A stretch of 9,734 nt of DNA from Rudanella sp. (GTDB lineage Bacteria; Bacteroidota; Bacteroidia; Cytophagales; Spirosomataceae), in NCBI GenBank assembly GCA_026785985.1, contig JAJAYX010000393.1, positions 1-9,734 of the forward strand. The letters are read 5' to 3'. Position numbers and translations under genes: made by a program. The notes under the pieces were generated by a model. It ran no database searches and was not told the origin of the DNA. It saw only the letters and a list, made by a program, of their open reading frames with translations. This document shows, one piece after another, positions 5,922-9,734 of the stretch (position 1 is its first letter; every line of letters begins with the position of its first letter).

Positions 5922-6443
5922 TTAGGTCAAGTTAGCCAATTTTTCGGTGTTGGGCCAGGTGTACCGCAACACGTACCCGTTGTCGCCCCGGATTCGCTCC
6001 TGATTAATGGCTCCGAGGCTGTCGTAGAAAGCCCGTGCGGGATGGTTTTGCTCATATACCCACAAATAAAAGGGCGAATCCACATCCTGATTCTGCACCC
6101 ATTGAGCGGCCTGTTTTATCAATTGCCGCCCAATGCCGCGTCCTTTGTAATCACGGGAAACGTGCAGGTTATCCAATAAAGTGCCATAAACGGGGTCGTC
6201 TCCGGCCACCACGCAGGCAAAACCGGCGAGTTGGTTTCCGGCTTCGGCCAGAATAATTTGCCGGTTGGGCATCTGTTCCACAAAGCGTTCCTGCCAAACT
6301 TCCAGACGTTCTTCTTCCACCTCATCATCCAGAAATTCATCGGGCATAATGCCCCGGTAAGTTTCCTGCCACGAGCGGGCATGGAAGGCCGCAATCCGGG
6401 TCACGTCGGCCTCGGTGGCAGTTCGGTAGGTGATCGGTTTCAT
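5922..6443 (-). CDS. GNAT family N-acetyltransferase
   Basis: This 173-residue GNAT protein contains TYRTATEADV (5-14) at the N-terminus. HARSWQETYRGIMPDEFLD (21-39) is typical of a RimI-like branch of small GNATs with a sW-x-x-tYrGimP block. The acetyl-CoA loop is RDYKGRGIGRQL (97-108), preceded by strand DNLHV (91-95). The C-terminal LWVYEQNHPARAFYDSLG (127-144) includes the conserved Asn and Tyr. The substrate cannot be deduced. Possible starts are TTG 6473, ATG 6458 and ATG 6443. I chose 6443 because it gives the standard N-terminus, and because a -7 box at 6481-6488 would place transcription initiation near 6474, at or inside the longest version. The protein is cytoplasmic and unrelated to the SSAT-like GNAT at 2876. 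Confidence 0.85.
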   Translation of the reverse strand: MKPITYRTATEADVTRIAAFHARSWQETYRGIMPDEFLDDEVEEERLEVWQERFVEQMPNRQIILAEAGNQLAGFACVVAGDDPVYGTLLDNLHVSRDYKGRGIGRQLIKQAAQWVQNQDVDSPFYLWVYEQNHPARAFYDSLGAINQERIRGDNGYVLRYTWPNTEKLANLT

Positions 6444-6480
6444 CAGCGATTGGTGCATTATGCAGGCATTCAAAGTTGCT

Positions 6481-6488
6481 CAAAAGTA
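6481..6488 (-). promoter_or_regulatory. -7 box of the GNAT gene at 5922-6443
   Basis: The minus strand reads TACTTTTG, an exact TAnnTTTG match and the same 8-mer as in the propeller promoter. It lies 37 bp before the chosen ATG. The -33 region about 20 bp upstream is T-rich (TTTTAG) without a clear TTTG. It is immediately adjacent to the inverted repeat at 6489-6534. Confidence 0.5.
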
Positions 6489-6534
6489 GCACAGGTAAAA
6501 ATACACCTAAAATCTGTGTAATCAGTACCTGTGC
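6489..6534. promoter_or_regulatory. Nested inverted repeats between mapA and the GNAT gene
   Basis: GCACAGGTA (6489-6497) and TACCTGTGC (6526-6534) are perfect 9-bp inverted copies. Between them, TACAC (6502-6506) and GTGTA (6516-6520) form a second inverted pair. The element abuts the -7 box at 6481-6488 and covers the whole -33 spacer. It could be an operator for the GNAT promoter or a transcript structure 18 bp after the mapA stop. The minus strand has TTTTT within the structure rather than after it, so it does not fit a simple intrinsic terminator. Confidence 0.45.
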
Positions 6535-6552
6535 CATTCCAACGTGTTCGCT

Positions 6553-8877
6553 CTAGCTTACCGCTTTAACCGTCACTGTTTCCCGGCTTCCTCCCTTCAC
6601 CGTCAACGCCTTACCGTGAACAGTCAGCGAGATAGGCTGCTGCGAAAAGTTCTCAACCGTCACGGCTTTCTGAGTTGTTGTAACTTGAATCAAGGCACCC
6701 TGAAACCGAATCTTGAACGCCAGCGATTTCCAACCATTGGGACAATACGGACTAAACGAGAGTTCGCCCGCTTTGCTAACCCGCATTCCGCCGAAGCCTT
6801 TTACCACAGCCAGCCAGGTGCCGGCCATTGAGGTGATGTGGCAGCCATCTTCGGTATCGTTGTTGTAATCGTCGAGGTCGAGCCGGGCCGTGCGGAGATA
6901 CATCTCATAGGCCTTTTCTTTCATGCCCAGCACCGAGGCCTGAATCGAGTGTACGCAAGGCGATAACGACGATTCATGCACGGTCATCGGCTCGTAAAAG
7001 TCGAAATTGCGTTTGAGTGTTTCGGTATCAAACTCGTCCTCAAAGAAATAGATGCCCTGCAATACGTCGGCCTGCTTAATGAAACACGACCGCAAAATCC
7101 GATCCCACGACCTGTGTTGGTTCAGGGGTCGCTGCCCCTTTGGGATGTCCGACACCGGCATCAGGTCTTTGTCGAGGAAGTCGCTTTGCTGCAAAAATAC
7201 CTGCCGCTCTTCGTCGTAGGGAAAGTGCATGTTATCGACAATGTGCGTGGCTTTTTCGATTTCCTTCTTTTCCTGAAAGCGAATTCGCTCGCAGAGGTCG
7301 GCGTAGCGTTCGGAGTCGAGTGCCTTCACTTTGCCCACCGCTTCAATGGTGTAGCGGAGTATCCAGGCGGCAATGTAGTTGGTGTACCAGTTATTGTTGA
7401 CGTTGTTTTCATACTCATTTGGCCCCGTCACGCCCAGCATAACATACTGTTTTTTGGCTGCCGACCAGTTCACCCGCTGACTCCAGAACCGGCTGATGGC
7501 AATTAGTACTTCCAGACCATATTCGGCCAGATATTGCTCATCGCCCGTGTAGCGCACGTAGTCGTAAATGGCGTAGGCAATGGCCCCGTTCCGATGAATT
7601 TCTTCAAACGTGATCTCCCACTCATTGTGGCATTCCTCGCCGTTCATGGTCACCATCGGGTAGAGCGCGGCACCGGCTTTGAAACCGAGTTTTTGGGCGT
7701 TCTCAATGGCTTTCGGCAGGTGTTTATACCGGTAAACCAGCAGGTTACGGGCCACTTTCTGGTCGGCAGTGGCGAGGTAAAACGGCAGGCAATAGGCTTC
7801 GGTATCCCAGTAAGTGCTTCCGCCGTATTTCTCGCCCGTGAATCCTTTGGGGCCGATGTTGAGCCGCTCATCTTCGCCGGTATAAGTCTGGTTAAGTTGG
7901 AAAATATTGAACCGGATTCCCTGTTGAGCCGAATCGTCGCCTTCGATCAGAATATCGTTCGTTTTCCACTTATCGGCCCAGGCTTGCTTCTGTTCAAAGA
8001 TCATTTTCTCGAACCCCTTCCGCGACACCCGCTGAATGTATTGCCGGGCTTCTTTAACGAGCCTATCGCTGTCATAATTGAGTGACGACAGATTCACGGC
8101 GTACTTAATAATGGCTGTTTCCTGCCCCTGCCGACAGTGGAGCGTTATGCGATTGGCCACATATTTCTCGTATTTGATCGGCTGCGACTGGTAATCGACT
8201 TTTACGCCGTCCTGCTCAATTTCCACGCCCATTCCCGTAGCCACATGGAAGCCCGTTTTGCGGGTTCGCAACTCAATATAGGCTTCACCGTAGCCGGTTT
8301 CTTTGCGGACTTCATCCCAGAATGTTTCGTCGTAGTTTGCGTCTTTGTTACGAATGGCTCCGTCGAGGTAAGGCGTGATGGTAATTTTCGCATCGAAGTT
8401 GAGGGGGGTGATGGCATAGCGAATAGCCCCGGCCTCATCATCGACAATGGAGCAAAACCGCTTGCTGACGATTTGGAGTTCTTTGCCGCTTTTCAGTACC
8501 GCCACGCACGAGCGTTCGAGGTAGCCTTCCTGCATGTTGAGTACGCGCCGGAAATTGCGCACCTCGCAGTGGTTCAAATCGAGTGTTTCATACTCGATGT
8601 CGATGTCGATCCCGATCCAGTTGGTAGCGTTAAGCACTTTGGCGAAGTATTCGGGGTAGCCGTTTTTCCACCAGCCCACGCGGGTTTTGTCGGGGTAATA
8701 AACCCCGGCCACGTAGTTACCGGGCAGCGTTTTACCCGAAAATTTCTCCTCGAAATTGCCTCTGCCGCCCATCCGGCCATTGCCAAGACTCATCAGGCTT
8801 TCTGTAATCTCGTTGTGTTCGCGGTGAAACCCCTCTTCAATAATGTTCCAGGGGTCTTTAGAAATATACTGTTTCAT
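6553..8877 (-). CDS. mapA: GH65 maltose phosphorylase
   Basis: This 774-residue protein is a full-length glycoside hydrolase family 65 phosphorylase. Family enzymes of this type convert maltose and phosphate to beta-glucose 1-phosphate and glucose in the cytoplasm. The order is an N-terminal beta-sandwich (about 1-280), a linker, an alpha/alpha barrel (about 310-690) and a C-terminal beta-domain (to 774). GVTGPNEYENNVNNNWYTN (482-500) holds the general acid Glu488, corresponding to Glu487 of Lactobacillus brevis maltose phosphorylase. KYGGSTYWDTEAYCLPFYL (350-368) is typical of maltose-specific members, KQADVLQ (601-607) is conserved, and HESSLS (634-639) is the phosphate-binding loop. No signal peptide is seen. 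The start ATG 8877 is 8 bp after the stop of the upstream nuclease-like gene, so co-transcription is likely. The usual beta-phosphoglucomutase, transporter and GH13 partners are absent from the window. Trehalose or kojibiose specificity is less likely. Confidence 0.9.
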   Translation of the reverse strand: MKQYISKDPWNIIEEGFHREHNEITESLMSLGNGRMGGRGNFEEKFSGKTLPGNYVAGVYYPDKTRVGWWKNGYPEYFAKVLNATNWIGIDIDIEYETLDLNHCEVRNFRRVLNMQEGYLERSCVAVLKSGKELQIVSKRFCSIVDDEAGAIRYAITPLNFDAKITITPYLDGAIRNKDANYDETFWDEVRKETGYGEAYIELRTRKTGFHVATGMGVEIEQDGVKVDYQSQPIKYEKYVANRITLHCRQGQETAIIKYAVNLSSLNYDSDRLVKEARQYIQRVSRKGFEKMIFEQKQAWADKWKTNDILIEGDDSAQQGIRFNIFQLNQTYTGEDERLNIGPKGFTGEKYGGSTYWDTEAYCLPFYLATADQKVARNLLVYRYKHLPKAIENAQKLGFKAGAALYPMVTMNGEECHNEWEITFEEIHRNGAIAYAIYDYVRYTGDEQYLAEYGLEVLIAISRFWSQRVNWSAAKKQYVMLGVTGPNEYENNVNNNWYTNYIAAWILRYTIEAVGKVKALDSERYADLCERIRFQEKKEIEKATHIVDNMHFPYDEERQVFLQQSDFLDKDLMPVSDIPKGQRPLNQHRSWDRILRSCFIKQADVLQGIYFFEDEFDTETLKRNFDFYEPMTVHESSLSPCVHSIQASVLGMKEKAYEMYLRTARLDLDDYNNDTEDGCHITSMAGTWLAVVKGFGGMRVSKAGELSFSPYCPNGWKSLAFKIRFQGALIQVTTTQKAVTVENFSQQPISLTVHGKALTVKGGSRETVTVKAVS

Positions 8878-8885
8878 TCAAAGAA

Positions 8886-9494
8886 TCACAAGTTGTAAAT
8901 ACGTTTGCAGGTTTCCAGCACATAGGTCAGCGCACTAAACAGTTCGTCTAATTTGTTGATGTCGAAACGTTCGCGGTATTGCCGAAATTCGTTTGCCTCC
9001 AATGTACCGATCTCCCATATTTCGCCATTGGAAACGATGCCAAAAACAGGGCGAGTGTCATTGTTGAGTTGCTGAATCGTGTACATTTCTAAGGCACATT
9101 GCGCCCATCCCATCGTAAAATCGTCCCGTTTGGCTTCAATAACCGCCACATAGGGCACATCGAAAACTACTTTGCCTAACACCGATTTTTTGGCGATAAT
9201 ATAGTCTGGAATGCCATTCAGTTCCTCATTCAGTTCGATAGGCTGATGGCTCCAAATGGCCAATACACCCGCAAATTGCTTCCAGACTTCTCGAAGTATT
9301 GGGTAAATAATATTCTCACAGATAGCCGCTTCTGAGACATCATAAGGGATTTCACGACGTGTAAAATCAAGTTCCTCTTTCAGCCTGATTGGCGTAACGG
9401 TCAAATTGGGAGGAACCGGAAACGAATCCTCTTTATAAGTAATTTGGTATTTTTTCAGTACCTCTCCCAGCGTTCTGTATATCCGAAAAGCCAT
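8886..9494 (-). CDS. PD-(D/E)XK nuclease-like protein
   Basis: This 202-residue protein has no signal peptide and carries a restriction-endonuclease-like core. There is an upstream Glu (E60, SEAAICENIIYPILREVWK), then ELNGIPDYII with D97, a strand VPYVAVIEAKRDDF with E120 and K122 (the D-...-ExK set), and a following helix with Q132 (MGWAQCALEM). FGIVSNGEIWEIGTLE (151-166) resembles the C-terminal strands of HsdR-like and other type I-associated nuclease domains. Similar solitary proteins occur in Bacteroidota and Cyanobacteria, generally unnamed. A DNA- or RNA-cleaving role is inferred only from the motif. ATG 9494 is preferred over TTG 9500. The gene lies 15 bp after a DinB-like gene and 8 bp before mapA. 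No methyltransferase or specificity subunit is nearby, so it is not a complete restriction system here. Confidence 0.75.
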   Translation of the reverse strand: MAFRIYRTLGEVLKKYQITYKEDSFPVPPNLTVTPIRLKEELDFTRREIPYDVSEAAICENIIYPILREVWKQFAGVLAIWSHQPIELNEELNGIPDYIIAKKSVLGKVVFDVPYVAVIEAKRDDFTMGWAQCALEMYTIQQLNNDTRPVFGIVSNGEIWEIGTLEANEFRQYRERFDINKLDELFSALTYVLETCKRIYNL

Positions 9495-9509
9495 AACCAA
9501 ATGCGTTTT

Positions 9510-9734
9510 TTACAAAGATAACCCTTCTTTCACTCGCATAGCCTGTGCCATATGCCGCTCTGTGTGGGCCACGAGCATCACCAGTATATCGCCCACATTG
9601 ATTTTAATCCAACTGCCAAAAAGGATCGCGGTTTTGTCGCTGTTCCATTCTAAATAAACGGCCTTGTCGAGCAGAGACCGTAACAGGGTTTGGAGTTCCA
9701 CAAACTGCGCCATCACGTCGGCAGGGTCAAGGTC
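9510..9734 (-). CDS. DinB-like protein, C-terminal part (runs off the window)
   Basis: An open frame enters from the right edge and ends at TAA 9510-9512, giving 74 residues. It contains FVELQTLLRSLLDKAVYLEW and GDILVMLVAHTERHMAQAMR. The closing V-A-H-T-E-R-H-x-x-Q-A pattern is that of the last helix of DinB/DinB_2 four-helix-bundle proteins, where the histidines take part in metal binding. The family includes putative metal-dependent hydrolases and thiol-dependent transferases, and the function here is unknown. A GTG at 9716 and an ATG at 9713 are in frame, but the frame stays open beyond them and they would begin within the fold, so the gene most likely starts outside the window. Confidence 0.65.
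   Translation of the reverse strand, partial: DLDPADVMAQFVELQTLLRSLLDKAVYLEWNSDKTAILFGSWIKINVGDILVMLVAHTERHMAQAMRVKEGLSL
9513..9520 (-). promoter_or_regulatory. Possible -7 box for the nuclease-mapA pair
   Basis: The minus strand reads TATCTTTG, an exact TAnnTTTG match. It overlaps the last codons of the DinB-like gene and lies 18 bp before ATG 9494. There is no clear TTG at the expected -33 position, so it may be a weak internal promoter or a chance match in an operon. Confidence 0.35.

Noticed and set aside
6976..7506. Plus-strand open frame of 176 codons
   Set aside because: It is antisense to mapA in the region containing the catalytic barrel, with no motif of its own.
8878..8885. Separate promoter for mapA using the ATTCTTTG box near 8878-8885
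   Set aside because: It lacks the TA of the -7 box and any -33 element. The 8-bp gap favours co-transcription with the nuclease-like gene.
8137..8898. Long plus-strand open frame (253 codons)
   Set aside because: It lies antisense to the maltose phosphorylase, whose motifs are unmistakable, and it shows no recognisable domain. It is a shadow of the GC-rich coding strand.

Overview
The window looks like a chromosomal segment from a Bacteroidota bacterium, most likely of the Cytophagales (Spirosoma-like). Three things point there: protein-level resemblance of the genes to that group; several copies of the Bacteroidota -7 promoter box TAnnTTTG just upstream of genes (for example TACTTTTG at 5236-5243 and at 6481-6488, minus strand); and no clear Shine-Dalgarno sequences. 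The lineage is an inference from these features. No database search was possible.

Layout from left to right. (1) 1-1007, minus: the N-terminal part of an exported or membrane-anchored tetratricopeptide-repeat protein that is open to the window edge. (2) 1069-3328, plus: trmN6 (tRNA1Val m6A methyltransferase), then a membrane-anchored GT2 glycosyltransferase 12 bp later, then a small SSAT-like GNAT acetyltransferase 67 bp after that. (3) 3329-3412: a short convergent gap filled with G-rich, roughly 9-bp periodic repeats and an imperfect hairpin. (4) 3413-5266, minus: a YpfJ-type membrane zinc metallopeptidase, preceded upstream by a secreted six-repeat, tectonin-like beta-propeller gene. The propeller gene has its own clear promoter, a 5'-leader hairpin and an intrinsic terminator. 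(5) 5263-5905, minus: a patch of gene debris. It holds the N-terminus of a Uma2-like protein, a terminator hairpin, a fragment of an Ig-like adhesin domain, and an unidentified C-terminal fragment. (6) 5922-6443, minus: a second GNAT acetyltransferase whose promoter region carries nested inverted repeats. (7) 6553-9734, minus: a compact run of a DinB-like protein (partial), a PD-(D/E)XK nuclease-like protein, and a full-length GH65 maltose phosphorylase (mapA), with gaps of 15 bp and 8 bp.

Most of the window is ordinary housekeeping or accessory content. The unusual points are the six-blade secreted protein, which appears to be three copies of a two-blade unit, with its self-contained regulatory layout; the chimeric debris patch that reuses the same terminator hairpin; and the tight linkage of a nuclease-like gene to a maltose phosphorylase that lacks its usual sugar-metabolism partners here. 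I found no RNA genes, complete insertion sequence, CRISPR array or prophage. I did not find a convincing, fully undescribed multi-gene system.
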